The notes below the pieces were generated by a model, which was not told the origin of the DNA, ran no database searches, and saw only the letters and a program-made list of their open reading frames with translations. This document shows positions 6,778-14,425 of a stretch of DNA of 26,716 nucleotides, piece after piece; the stretch's first letter is position 1; every line of letters begins with the position of its first letter. Location of the stretch: IMG/VR virus record IMGVR_UViG_3300033998_000372, positions 1 through 26,716 of that record; one strand, written 5' to 3'. Origin of the DNA: a virus. The translations under genes and the position numbers were made by a program.

Positions 6778-6803
6778 TAGACGTGCGCGAGCACGTCTAT
6801 CAC
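6774..6803 (+). terminator. 13-bp GNRA-loop hairpin at the capsid gene end
   Basis: GTGATAGACGTGC (6774-6786) and GCACGTCTATCAC (6791-6803) pair perfectly around the tetraloop GCGA, a GNRA loop. The capsid stop codon TGA (6775-6777) lies in the left arm. No U tract follows, so it is more likely a leaky or protective 3' structure than a full terminator; the connector gene downstream starts 17 nt later behind its own ribosome site. Confidence 0.75.
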
Positions 6804-6820
6804 CTTTAGAGGTGATTTAG

Positions 6821-7228
6821 ATGTACGCGACACCTGAAGATTTAAGAAAACGTTTAGACCAAAGAATAGTTCAATATCTTAGTGATGAACTTGAACTTGG
6901 AATTGAGAATAGTGAAACAATTACTTCTACGATTTCTGGCGCTTCTGCTTATATTGCAGCGATTTTACCTGAAAGATTCAAGAGTAATGTTGAGTTTGTA
7001 AAAGAGCTTGAATTGCTCAAGGCTATGGCAATGCTTTACAGAAGATTTGGTTATTTCTCAGAAGCTTCTGTTCTTGAACAGCAGATAGATAATGATATTA
7101 AGCTTGCGATTGATTCGTCAGTTGAATCTGGTAGGACTGAGTATAACAGAGACCCAAAGTATTACGCTGAAAATCCGATAGTGCCGCTTAATGAGTGGAG
7201 GAGTGCTTTCGAGTATGATGAGTTTTAG
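6821..7228 (+). CDS. head-tail connector, DUF1320 (Mu gp36)-like
   Basis: 135 residues. The start MYATPEDLRKRLDQRIVQYLSDE and the following helical region (SGASAYIAAILPERFKS, FVKELELLKAMAMLYRRFGYFSEAS) match the layout of DUF1320 and related head-completion proteins: a short strand, a helix pair, an 'xxAYI' helix, and a domain that ends in a charged loop. These proteins form the ring under the portal. AGAGGTGAT precedes ATG by a normal distance. Its place after the capsid gene and before the gpG-like gene is the Mu-type order. Family call is moderate because the sequence is diverged. Confidence 0.68.
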   Translation: MYATPEDLRKRLDQRIVQYLSDELELGIENSETITSTISGASAYIAAILPERFKSNVEFVKELELLKAMAMLYRRFGYFSEASVLEQQIDNDIKLAIDSSVESGRTEYNRDPKYYAENPIVPLNEWRSAFEYDEF

Positions 7229-7679
7229 AATGAATGTTAACATGGAAGGGTTAAAACAGTTAAGGGGTGAAGTAGAGAATAAAATAAAAGAAATTGTTCA
7301 CATTGGTGCAATAGGTTTAGGTGAATATGAGCGTGGTGTTTTCAACTCACAAGGTAAGTTAGCTGGCTCTGAATGGAAACCTATTACTGAGCGAACAAAG
7401 AAAAAGAGAGCAAAATACGGTGTGAATCCTAATAATCCTATATTGCAGGCACGTGGTGTTCTTGTGAGAAGTTTTAATACAGGTTATACTGTAGGTTTTC
7501 CAGAATCAGAAATAAATTTAAAGTTTGGTGTTGTTTTGAGTGAATGGGATGAGCATCGTATAGATTTAGTTAAGGCGCACCATGAAGGCAATCCGCCTAG
7601 GTACCCGAAACGACCGTTGTTTACTTCAGAAACAGCAGTTGAATATGTGACGCGGTTTATAAACGAGAAGGTGAGCTAA
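7215..7679 (+). CDS. virion morphogenesis protein, Mu gpG-like
   Basis: 154 residues from ATG 7215; GGAGGAG (7197-7203) lies 11 nt upstream. An earlier ATG at 7191 has no ribosome site. The sequence shows the gpG/PF05069 pattern: GEYERGVFNSQGKLAGSEWKPITERTKKKR, then PILQARGVLVRSFN (the 'iL..tG.L..S' motif), then VKAHHEGNPPRYPKRPLF (the 'H..G.....p.R.F' motif). These proteins act in joining heads and tails, and resemble neck or tail completion proteins. It overlaps the previous gene by 14 nt. Confidence 0.8.
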   Translation: MMSFRMNVNMEGLKQLRGEVENKIKEIVHIGAIGLGEYERGVFNSQGKLAGSEWKPITERTKKKRAKYGVNPNNPILQARGVLVRSFNTGYTVGFPESEINLKFGVVLSEWDEHRIDLVKAHHEGNPPRYPKRPLFTSETAVEYVTRFINEKVS

Positions 7680-8128
7680 TGGCGTTATTCGAGAGTGTTT
7701 ATCCAAAGGTATATGAGACTTTTTTAAGCATTTTAGAAGAAACATTTCCAGAGCATCGAATTTATCCATATGAGGTTTCAGATATTGATAGGATTGTTTT
7801 TCCGTATATTGTGGTGTATCCATACGCAATGCCACGAAAGAGGTATCTGAAAGACCAACGAAATCTTGAATTTGATTTTCGAGTAAGATTTGTTGACAGA
7901 CCACCTGTTGGCAAGTCTGTTGAAAAAACGCTCGAACTCCTTGCTAATATCGGGAAGTTTATTGATAATTTTGATGCACGTTACTATGATATAACTATTG
8001 ATGATAAAACTTATAAGTTTTTGGGGGATACGCAAGATATGGGAGTATCAACCACTTTTGTACGAGACAATACTTATGTTATAATTGGTATGAGCTTCGT
8101 GTATCATTTTGAGATTGCTAAGTATTGA
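7679..8128 (+). CDS. probable tail terminator or completion protein
   Basis: 149 residues; ATG shares one base with the previous TAA, and AAGGTGAG lies just upstream. The fold reads as a helix (VYPKVYETFLSILEETFP), strands (PYIVVYPYAMPRKRYL, EFDFRVRFVDRPP), a helix (VEKTLELLANIGKFIDNF) and strands, with VYHFEIAKY at the end. This alpha/beta order is typical of tail terminators of the lambda gpU or Mu gp37-type, which cap the tail tube. The position between the gpG-like gene and the tube protein supports this; the sequence itself gives no diagnostic motif. Confidence 0.6.
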   Translation: MALFESVYPKVYETFLSILEETFPEHRIYPYEVSDIDRIVFPYIVVYPYAMPRKRYLKDQRNLEFDFRVRFVDRPPVGKSVEKTLELLANIGKFIDNFDARYYDITIDDKTYKFLGDTQDMGVSTTFVRDNTYVIIGMSFVYHFEIAKY

Positions 8129-8141
8129 GGAGGTGAAATAA

Positions 8142-8729
8142 ATGCCGCTTTATACATCAGCGAGAGTATTTGATAGATATTCAAACGCTCGAACAAGAGG
8201 TTTCAATGGTTATGCTTCGTCAACGGATAGTGTTGGTGTAACTGATTACAGTGGTATTTTGCTTAATTCAGAAGTACAGATACCACTTCTTGGGACAGGC
8301 ACTTCTTTTACTACTGTACCGTTTCCTGAAAGATTGAGTGCTTCTGCGAGATATGGAGATAGAGTAACATATTCAGCAACGATTATTGGGTACAAAGACA
8401 GTTCTTTTTCTATTGCCACTAACACTGATTTAGGTGCTGTGCAAATACATTGTGGCAATGAATTTAACTGGAATGTGTCATTGAGCTATGACGGCCCTGC
8501 TTGTGGAAAGTTGCGTGTTAGTGGTATTAGTGGTAGTTTAACTATCTATCAAGCTGGCTCTGCTCCTACACAATCATGGGCTTATTTTCCTGGAACAGCG
8601 CCAAGCGGGACTGTAAGTGAAGATGGTGTTGATTATAGTGATACAGAGGGCGAAAGATATTATACAACGTGGGAAGTTATGGGCATGAGTGGTATTCCAT
8701 GGTCTGATTGGGTAGATATACCAGTTTAA
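8142..8729 (+). CDS. probable major tail tube protein
   Basis: 195 residues, nearly all beta strands, with many S, T, G and Y and very few charged residues. It has the strongest ribosome site of the region (GAGGAGGTGAAATAA before ATG), fitting a highly made protein. It lies between the tail terminator and the tail chaperone, where the tube protein belongs in siphoviruses. Motifs such as KLRVSGISGSLTIYQAG and ERYYTTWEVMGMSG resemble tube strands. No family is recognised directly. Confidence 0.6.
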   Translation: MPLYTSARVFDRYSNARTRGFNGYASSTDSVGVTDYSGILLNSEVQIPLLGTGTSFTTVPFPERLSASARYGDRVTYSATIIGYKDSSFSIATNTDLGAVQIHCGNEFNWNVSLSYDGPACGKLRVSGISGSLTIYQAGSAPTQSWAYFPGTAPSGTVSEDGVDYSDTEGERYYTTWEVMGMSGIPWSDWVDIPV

Positions 8730-8740
8730 GGGGTGATTAG

Positions 8741-9193
8741 ATGACAGTAGAGATAGGCAATTTGAAGATAGATTTTAGAAAGCCTACGGCATTTGAAGCC
8801 GTGGGCTTTGTTCCACTTTTTTCACGTTATTTATCTGTTATTGAGGATGCAAGGAAAGCTTATGAAAAACAGTTATCAGCCGCAAAGACCGATGAGGAAA
8901 AGAAAAAAGTTGAAGAAGATTATTTACTAAATCGTGAACGCATGCTTGCATCCTATTTTAGAACTTTTGATGCTTTTACGAGAAAGGAGCTTGTTAAATA
9001 CATTGCAAGCTTGATTGTTGACTGGAATTACAAAGAGAAACCAAAACCAGAGATTATAGAAAATTTGCCACCTATGCTTTTATTACCACTTTTTGAAAAT
9101 GTTGCAGTACTTACGCTTTTCGGGGATGATACTTCTATAAATTTTTTCGAAAGCATATCAGACTCGCAAAACGAGAAGGAAACAAAGGAATAA
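8741..9193 (+). CDS. tail assembly chaperone, short form (gpG-like)
   Basis: 150 residues: a short beta start (MTVEIGNLKIDFRKPTAFEAV), then helices with KAYEKQLSAAKTDEEKKKVEEDY, and an acidic end (NFFESISDSQNEKETKE). Siphoviruses carry a helical chaperone just before the tape measure gene, of which part is made with a -1 frameshift extension; it binds the tape measure protein and brings tube subunits. The same arrangement is present here (see 8741-9324). AAGGGGTGATTAG precedes ATG. Confidence 0.78.
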   Translation: MTVEIGNLKIDFRKPTAFEAVGFVPLFSRYLSVIEDARKAYEKQLSAAKTDEEKKKVEEDYLLNRERMLASYFRTFDAFTRKELVKYIASLIVDWNYKEKPKPEIIENLPPMLLLPLFENVAVLTLFGDDTSINFFESISDSQNEKETKE

Positions 9194-9324
9194 TATACAT
9201 CACAAAAAAGTATATTGAGAACTTAATCAAGACATCATCGAATCTTACATCTGACCAGCTCATGTTTTTAACGTTCCTTGAGCTTGAAGTTGAGAAGGAG
9301 CTGATTGATGATGGCAAACGTTGA
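8741..9324 (+). CDS. tail assembly chaperone, frameshifted long form (gpGT-like)
   Basis: A -1 shift near 9139-9148 makes a 194-residue product. The -1 frame is closed by TGA at 9127 and open from 9130 to TGA 9322-9324, and it encodes a well-formed helical segment (GIIYITKKYIENLIKTSSN, LTSDQLMFLTFLELEVEKE). Frame-0 codons AAT TTT TTC give two perfect slippery heptamers, A AAT TTT and T TTT TTC, in the narrow permitted stretch. The coding capacity of the gap between 9193 and the tape measure gene is otherwise unexplained. The G/GT fusion is conserved in siphoviruses and many myoviruses. Confidence 0.75.
8779..8809 (+). other. 12-bp hairpin inside the tail chaperone gene
   Basis: AAAGCCTACGGC (8779-8790) pairs with GCCGTGGGCTTT (8798-8809) with one G-U pair and a 7-nt loop ATTTGAA. 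It starts 38 nt inside the gene, over codons 13-23. A T6 run lies further on (8816-8821), too far for a classical terminator. It could slow ribosomes or adjust message level. Confidence 0.6.
9139..9148 (+). promoter_or_regulatory. -1 frameshift slippery site, tail chaperone
   Basis: AAATTTTTTC holds overlapping heptamers A AAT TTT (9139-9145) and T TTT TTC (9142-9148) in the zero frame of the chaperone gene. Only a weak 4-bp hairpin (CTCG 9163-9166 with CGAG 9172-9175) follows. The site lies just after the last stop in the -1 frame (9127). Confidence 0.72.
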
Positions 9325-11845
9325 ACTTAATTTAATTTTCAATGCAAGTGATGTTTTTAGAGCTCTGGATGAATTAGAAGCACGGCTTGCTAAATTTCAA
9401 GGGCAAGCTTTTCAGCTAAATATTGGTGGTAATTTTCAATCAGTTACGCAACAGGCAAAATCATTATCGAATGTTCTGAATGAGCTTAGGACAAAAGGCG
9501 CAATTGATATTAAAGCCACTTCGAATTTGTCTAATACTGTAAGGCAGATAAAAGACGAAATTGATAAAATTTCTGATAAAAGAATATCACTAACGCAAGT
9601 TGGAAGCCTTTACATGTTATCTAATGTTTTCGATAGATTTGCGAGCAGATTAAGTTCTATTTTTGATTCTGCTTTTAATGCTTTTCAACAGTCTGCTACG
9701 GCTTTGCAGAAAACAAGGATTGTTTCGGGTGCACCAACAGCTGAATATGATAAATTTGTGAGTGAACTGCGAAAGTTAGCACCACAAGTTATGATACCCT
9801 TTCCAGACCTTGCTGAGATTGCTTATTCCTTTGCTACAAGAGGTTATGCAAATCTTGCTACTGCGCCTGATGTTTTGCGCCCGCTTGCTATTTCATCGCT
9901 TATAACTGGCGAGACGCTTGACACTATGGCACGTTCTATATTGAGTTTGATGCAGTCGTGGAACCCACGTTCTTTACAGTCGCTCGAAAATCTTGCACCG
10001 ATGCTTGTTAGACAATTTTCAGACTTGATGAGTTATGCATTTGCAAAATCACCATTGGAAGTTAGATGGTTTAAGGATATTGCAAACTATGCAGCGCCTT
10101 TGTTTGCACAGTTAGGATATTCGCCAGCAGAGACAATGGCATTCTTCATGTCGATGGCGCAACAAATACCGACACCAGGAATTGGTGCGCGTTCCGCAAG
10201 GATGTTGCTGTTCAACGTTCAGGATATTGAAAAAAGTTTCAAGATTTATGAAAAGTATGGTATAGATGCTGCTGGAATATTCAGAGAAGTTTCAGAAAAT
10301 GGTGGCACGCTTGCAGACGCATTCAAAGCGTTATATGATGCTTTGCAGTCGTTGCCAAAAGAACAGCTTGTTAGTGTTTTCAAGCAACTTGGTGGTGGCG
10401 TACGTGGTGGTATGGCAGCAATGATGCTCGGGCAAGGCGAGTTGCTTGAAAACATTTCAACATACATTGATAAGCTTACACGTGAATCAATCGGTTATAC
10501 TTCTATTGTTGCAGCACAGTATCGTACCACACCTGTTGGTATCTTTGAATCTGCACAAGCTAATTTGACTGCTAAGCTTAGTGAACTTGGTGAATCTGTT
10601 GCAATTGCAAAGGCTGCTTTGTTGGAATTTCAAGCTTCACTCATTGATGTTGTTAATAAGTTGCCAAAAGGGATTGTAGCTTTTGGATATGGTGCTGCAC
10701 AAGGCGCACAGTTTTCATCAAGGTATATAATTGATACAATAGCTAATATTGGTCTTGCTTCTTATGTTACCAAAATGCTTGGTAGCGGTGTGCTATCTTC
10801 ACTTATCACAGGCGGGTTGATAAGTGCAGCAATTTTGCCATTAGTAGCAGGTGGTTATACTGCTTACAAATATGTTCAGGCTAAGCAGGTGAGCACTGAA
10901 GCACGAACTGTTCAGGAAGCTATTGTGGGCGAATCGCCAGTAGAGGCTGCAGCAAGAATTTTAAGAACGCTAGAGACAAAATTGGAAGTTGCACCTGGCG
11001 AACCGTATGTTATTATGCCTATTTCTTTACGGGCATATGAGTTTGAAACGCTGGAAGGAAAACAAAAAGTTTACAATAAAGAAGCATTTATGCCAATTCT
11101 TTCTATTCTTGAAGAGTATGGTAACGTATTAGAAGATAGTGTGATAAGATTTTCAGGGAGGCTTGGAAGCGGTTCTTCTACTTTTAGAAAGCAAGCTTCT
11201 GAATTAGAAGTTGCGGCTAAAAGTTTCTTTAGTGATTTGTACAAAACTTTCAGCTTTAATGAAACACAATTTGCTGATGTTAGTGGTTGGGAAAAGATAT
11301 TCAAAAAAATGGGTTTGGAAAATGCAGATGTTCTGACTTCAAACGTTGCTACAATAATTGATCGTTTGAAAGAAGGTGGAAAAGGAATACTTAGTGATAA
11401 GGGTGTAGCAGCAGGTTTGCAACAAATTATAGCGGCAGGTTTGATAGAAAAGGCAACAAGTGCTGAAGGATTTACTGAGTTTGTTGCAAGCATATATAAT
11501 ATTGACCTGTCTATGCAAGACATAGAGGCTTTGATTTCTACAATTGCACAAAGTATTCCTGAAATATCGCAAAAAGTTTCAGAAATAGCTTCACAGCAAA
11601 CAACTAGGCAAGAACCGAGCTATGCAAGCTTGCTTGATTTGTGGCTAAAGGGTGCAATAATGGAGCCTTCACTTATGACTGAGTTGCCAGCATTGAAAGC
11701 AGGTGATTGGCCTGTCGAACGAACATGGGTTAGCGGAAATTATGCAGATACTGTTGCGATAGGTTGGAAAGTTCTAACACCAGAAGCAATAACAACAAGC
11801 GCGAATTTGGATGCTGCAATAAAACCAAGTTTAATATTCCAATGA
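9308..11845 (+). CDS. tape measure protein
   Basis: 845 residues; ATG 9308 with AAGGAG 7 nt upstream is favoured over TTG 9305. It is the longest gene and follows the chaperone, overlapping its long form. The N-terminal 220 residues are helical (LDELEARLAKFQGQ, LSNVLNELRTKG), then a region typical of phage tail tape measure proteins (EVRWFKDIANYAAPLFAQLG, FFMSMAQQIPTPGIGARSAR, LPKEQLVSVFKQLGGGVRGG). Residues about 460-520 are hydrophobic (GSGVLSSLITGGLISAAILP), probably the segment that enters the host membrane. At about 0.15 nm per residue the tail would be near 125 nm. It sets tail length and helps deliver DNA. Confidence 0.92.
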   Translation: MMANVELNLIFNASDVFRALDELEARLAKFQGQAFQLNIGGNFQSVTQQAKSLSNVLNELRTKGAIDIKATSNLSNTVRQIKDEIDKISDKRISLTQVGSLYMLSNVFDRFASRLSSIFDSAFNAFQQSATALQKTRIVSGAPTAEYDKFVSELRKLAPQVMIPFPDLAEIAYSFATRGYANLATAPDVLRPLAISSLITGETLDTMARSILSLMQSWNPRSLQSLENLAPMLVRQFSDLMSYAFAKSPLEVRWFKDIANYAAPLFAQLGYSPAETMAFFMSMAQQIPTPGIGARSARMLLFNVQDIEKSFKIYEKYGIDAAGIFREVSENGGTLADAFKALYDALQSLPKEQLVSVFKQLGGGVRGGMAAMMLGQGELLENISTYIDKLTRESIGYTSIVAAQYRTTPVGIFESAQANLTAKLSELGESVAIAKAALLEFQASLIDVVNKLPKGIVAFGYGAAQGAQFSSRYIIDTIANIGLASYVTKMLGSGVLSSLITGGLISAAILPLVAGGYTAYKYVQAKQVSTEARTVQEAIVGESPVEAAARILRTLETKLEVAPGEPYVIMPISLRAYEFETLEGKQKVYNKEAFMPILSILEEYGNVLEDSVIRFSGRLGSGSSTFRKQASELEVAAKSFFSDLYKTFSFNETQFADVSGWEKIFKKMGLENADVLTSNVATIIDRLKEGGKGILSDKGVAAGLQQIIAAGLIEKATSAEGFTEFVASIYNIDLSMQDIEALISTIAQSIPEISQKVSEIASQQTTRQEPSYASLLDLWLKGAIMEPSLMTELPALKAGDWPVERTWVSGNYADTVAIGWKVLTPEAITTSANLDAAIKPSLIFQ

Positions 11846-11854
11846 GGTGGTAGC

Positions 11855-13498
11855 ATGTTTTGTCCTACTGTGAATGGCGTTCAGGTTATAAAATCCAATT
11901 TTACGATATATTGGGGGATTGAGCCAGCACAATTAACTGCTACTGTTCCATTCGAGACGCCACCAAGCGAGATAACATATGGTGGATATAATATATCTCT
12001 TAACATGCACGTTATAAATTGGACGAAAGTAGAAGAAGGGATATATATTATTCAAGCAGCAGATGACCCTTATTTTTGGAAAAATTTACGCTTGACTGTG
12101 AAACATGATGATCCAATTAATGGTGTGCCAATAGTTGTATTTGCTGATGCTATTGCAAACGAAACAGGTTGGACAGTTGAACTTGAAAGCGATGAAGTTG
12201 TTCCTTATTTACTTTTTTCTGGTAGTGTTGTAGAAGCTATTGAGGTGTTAGAACGTTTAAGTGGTAAATTTGCTACGCTTGACCATTTGAACAAAAAAAT
12301 TGTTTTTGTTGACTCTATACCAAACAACAATGCGCCAGAAGGCATTGTGATTGAAGAGGGCAGTTCTGCGCCAACCGCTTCGAATGTTGTATGTTATGGC
12401 ACTTTGCTTAAACTTGCGCAGGACAATTTTTCTGCTGCATCAGAAATGGGAATAGATGAGTTCAAGTTTCTTGATATGGCTGTTCCGCCTGAAGGCTGGG
12501 AAATAACTACTGCTACGCCTTTAGGAACTTCTGAAAATATTGTAGGTACAGTTACAGAATATTATGATGACTATAAGCCTTATGATGCTGGGGTGCAATT
12601 CACGACTGTTTCTAAAACTACTGAATTTGTAGAACGTGGTGTAAACATTGTTTTTATAGCAACTACGCTTGCTTTAAAGCAAGATGAAGTTTTGCTTGTT
12701 CCACCAATTGCTAATTCTGTCAAATCTGGTGATGTTACTCTTGAGGTACAAACACGAGAATTTGGCGGTGAAGTTTATTTCGATGCGCCATCAGGAGCAG
12801 CAACTATTGATATAAAGACAGGAAAGCCTAACGTTTCTTATATTTCTTCGCAAATTCCTAATGAAAGAGTGTTCTTTTTGGCAAATCCAGATAGTGCTTC
12901 CACCAAGGCAAATGAAATACTTGATACGCTTTCTAGTGGTAGCGTAGAGGGGATATTTATAATAGTAACACCAAATTATTCAAATACTTCTGAAACTACA
13001 ACAAGCGACTATTATTTTGGTTTTAGGGCTTTTGTTATTGGAAGAGTTTTCGTGCCTTATCTTATATACCAAAGAGTTACTGAAAAAAGGGTTGTTAATG
13101 GTGTTTTACGTGAACATCAAGTTTCTGGTTTGAATAGTTTGCCTGATGCTCCAGTGGTGGATAATGCCTTTATATCGCTTTATTTACGAGAACGCTTATT
13201 ACGCAACTTGCGTTTCAAAGTGCTTCTAGATGGATATAGAGTAAAGTTTCCATATTTCGTAGATGCTTTTGGTAATCGAGGGAAAGTGCTTGACCCAAAT
13301 CAGGATAGTACTATGTTTATTCAGTTAAATGAAGCGCCAAGCATAGAAGCAGCAATAAGCTATGCTAAACTTTCGTTAGATGTGTTAAAATATACAGGGT
13401 ATGTAGGAGTATTGGATGCTTCGCCAGATGGCACAACTAAGTATGTAGAAGATTTTGGTGGAAACTTATTTAGAGCAATAGGATATTTTAGAAAGTGA
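11855..13498 (+). CDS. tail hub or tail-associated protein
   Basis: 547 residues; GAGGTGGTAG precedes ATG. It directly follows the tape measure gene, where hub (gpL/Tal-type) proteins lie. The first 200 residues have the hub layout: short strands (GGYNISLNMHVINWTKVEEGIYIIQA, then PYFWKNLRLTVK), and VVEAIEVLERLSGKFATLDHLNKKIVF, which resembles the domain in which a reduced 'order' helix is followed by strands. The C-terminal half carries AFISLYLRERLLRNLRFKVLLDG. No hydrolase motif was seen. Function is by position and fold impression. Confidence 0.55.
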   Translation: MFCPTVNGVQVIKSNFTIYWGIEPAQLTATVPFETPPSEITYGGYNISLNMHVINWTKVEEGIYIIQAADDPYFWKNLRLTVKHDDPINGVPIVVFADAIANETGWTVELESDEVVPYLLFSGSVVEAIEVLERLSGKFATLDHLNKKIVFVDSIPNNNAPEGIVIEEGSSAPTASNVVCYGTLLKLAQDNFSAASEMGIDEFKFLDMAVPPEGWEITTATPLGTSENIVGTVTEYYDDYKPYDAGVQFTTVSKTTEFVERGVNIVFIATTLALKQDEVLLVPPIANSVKSGDVTLEVQTREFGGEVYFDAPSGAATIDIKTGKPNVSYISSQIPNERVFFLANPDSASTKANEILDTLSSGSVEGIFIIVTPNYSNTSETTTSDYYFGFRAFVIGRVFVPYLIYQRVTEKRVVNGVLREHQVSGLNSLPDAPVVDNAFISLYLRERLLRNLRFKVLLDGYRVKFPYFVDAFGNRGKVLDPNQDSTMFIQLNEAPSIEAAISYAKLSLDVLKYTGYVGVLDASPDGTTKYVEDFGGNLFRAIGYFRK

Positions 13499-13508
13499 GG
13501 TGTAAATA

Positions 13509-13892
13509 ATGGCGTTTAGCAATACCAACTACACAAATTATTTGATTAACAATGCGACTTTAGTTCCTTCTGAATCGGTTTGGTCACCTGTAATAGATAC
13601 AACGCATGATATGCGCATTGTTTTGCAGATAGATTCAACCACTGACCAGTCATATGATCCGCCTGCAAATCCATCTCAAAGCTTCAAAGTCGCATTGTAT
13701 AATATTGCATATCTTGACACGCAAGACACAACACCAGTTTTAACAAAAAGCGTAACAGTTTTTGGCGACAGAGGAATAGGTTCGGTATATTTTGACACAA
13801 TAGGATTTTCGAAAGTAAGAGTACAAATAATAAACAACAATGATTTTGGTGTATATCTAACGGTTAGATTAACGGAGGCGAAATTACAATGA
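13509..13892 (+). CDS. small beta-sandwich tail-tip protein
   Basis: 127 residues, almost all strands. GAGGTG precedes ATG by 7 nt; the stop overlaps the next gene's start (ATGA). The last 30 residues (GFSKVRVQIINNNDFGVYLT, then VRLTEAKLQ) resemble the end of the 118-residue protein at 17236 (LEFRNLAVSVVNNTNASITYS, then a short strand), with N-N in the middle of a hairpin in both. The family is not named here; it is probably a structural subunit of the tail tip. Confidence 0.6.
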   Translation: MAFSNTNYTNYLINNATLVPSESVWSPVIDTTHDMRIVLQIDSTTDQSYDPPANPSQSFKVALYNIAYLDTQDTTPVLTKSVTVFGDRGIGSVYFDTIGFSKVRVQIINNNDFGVYLTVRLTEAKLQ

Positions 13893-14194
13893 TAGCAAGG
13901 TCTCGCACATTTGAAGTGTTTGAAGGTAGTACTTGCACTATTGCTTATTATGTTGTTGATGCCGAAGGAAACGCTCTGGATGCTGAAAGTGCTTCAGGAA
14001 AATTGTATGATAGTAATATGTCTGTGCTTGCTACACTTGATCTTTTAGAAGATACAACTGGTGTTTTTAAAACAACTATTGATACCACATCGCTTGGTTT
14101 GAACGAAGGAAAATATATCATTGAATTTACATGTTTAGCAAATGGTAATTCTTACGCAAGACGTGATTATCTGAACGTGCGAAAGTTCTTATAA
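13889..14194 (+). CDS. Ig-like tail-tip protein
   Basis: 101 residues, starting MIARSRTFEVFEGSTCTIAY. The order of strands (TIAYYVVDAEGNALDAESA, SGKLYDSNMSVLATLDLLED, TTGVFKTTIDTTSLGLNEGK, then YIIEFTCLANGN) is an Ig/MG2-like sandwich, with the GxY-E motif (NEGKYIIEF) common to such domains. GGAGGCG precedes ATG, and the start overlaps the previous stop. Two cysteines (C17, C87) could pair. It probably serves as an assembly link in the tail tip; no catalytic features. Confidence 0.6.
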   Translation: MIARSRTFEVFEGSTCTIAYYVVDAEGNALDAESASGKLYDSNMSVLATLDLLEDTTGVFKTTIDTTSLGLNEGKYIIEFTCLANGNSYARRDYLNVRKFL

Positions 14195-14206
14195 GGGGGA
14201 ATGCAA

Positions 14207-14425
14207 ATGTTTTTCGACCAATTAGCGAAAAAGAGATTCAAGCTTGAAAATGATTCAACATTATTCAACACATTTCAAGGAAGAGTTAAGAGCACTAATT
14301 TCAATTATACTACGTTAGACACGCCACTTGGTGATTTAAAAGTAACTCCTGCTGCTGGAGACAGGATTGGTTCGAGGCGCTTTCACATAAAGACTTCTAC
14401 AGGGGAGACTGATAACCCTTTTTGA
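14207..14425 (+). CDS. 72-residue N-terminal part of a frameshifted tail protein
   Basis: ATG 14207 lies 7 nt after GGGGG; ATG 14201 is too close to it. The protein starts MFFDQLAKKRFKLENDSTLF and continues with short strands (FNTFQGRVKSTNFNYTTLDT, PLGDLKVTPAAGDRIGSRRF). It ends TGETDNPF at TGA 14423. The last codons before the stop, AAC CCT TTT, form a perfect -1 slippery heptamer, followed by a strong hairpin. The product released at the TGA is either a separate small protein or the unshifted form of the long protein. Confidence 0.65.
   Translation: MFFDQLAKKRFKLENDSTLFNTFQGRVKSTNFNYTTLDTPLGDLKVTPAAGDRIGSRRFHIKTSTGETDNPF

Noticed and set aside
2842-8128. A transposable Mu-like phage
   Set aside because: The portal, protease and gpG-like genes are Mu-type, but no transposase genes, Mu end sequences, sheath or baseplate genes are in the window, so only the head module can be called Mu-like.
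8779-8809. End of an IS200/IS605-type element
   Set aside because: No transposase or TnpB gene and no second hairpin nearby; the reading frame passes through without a break.
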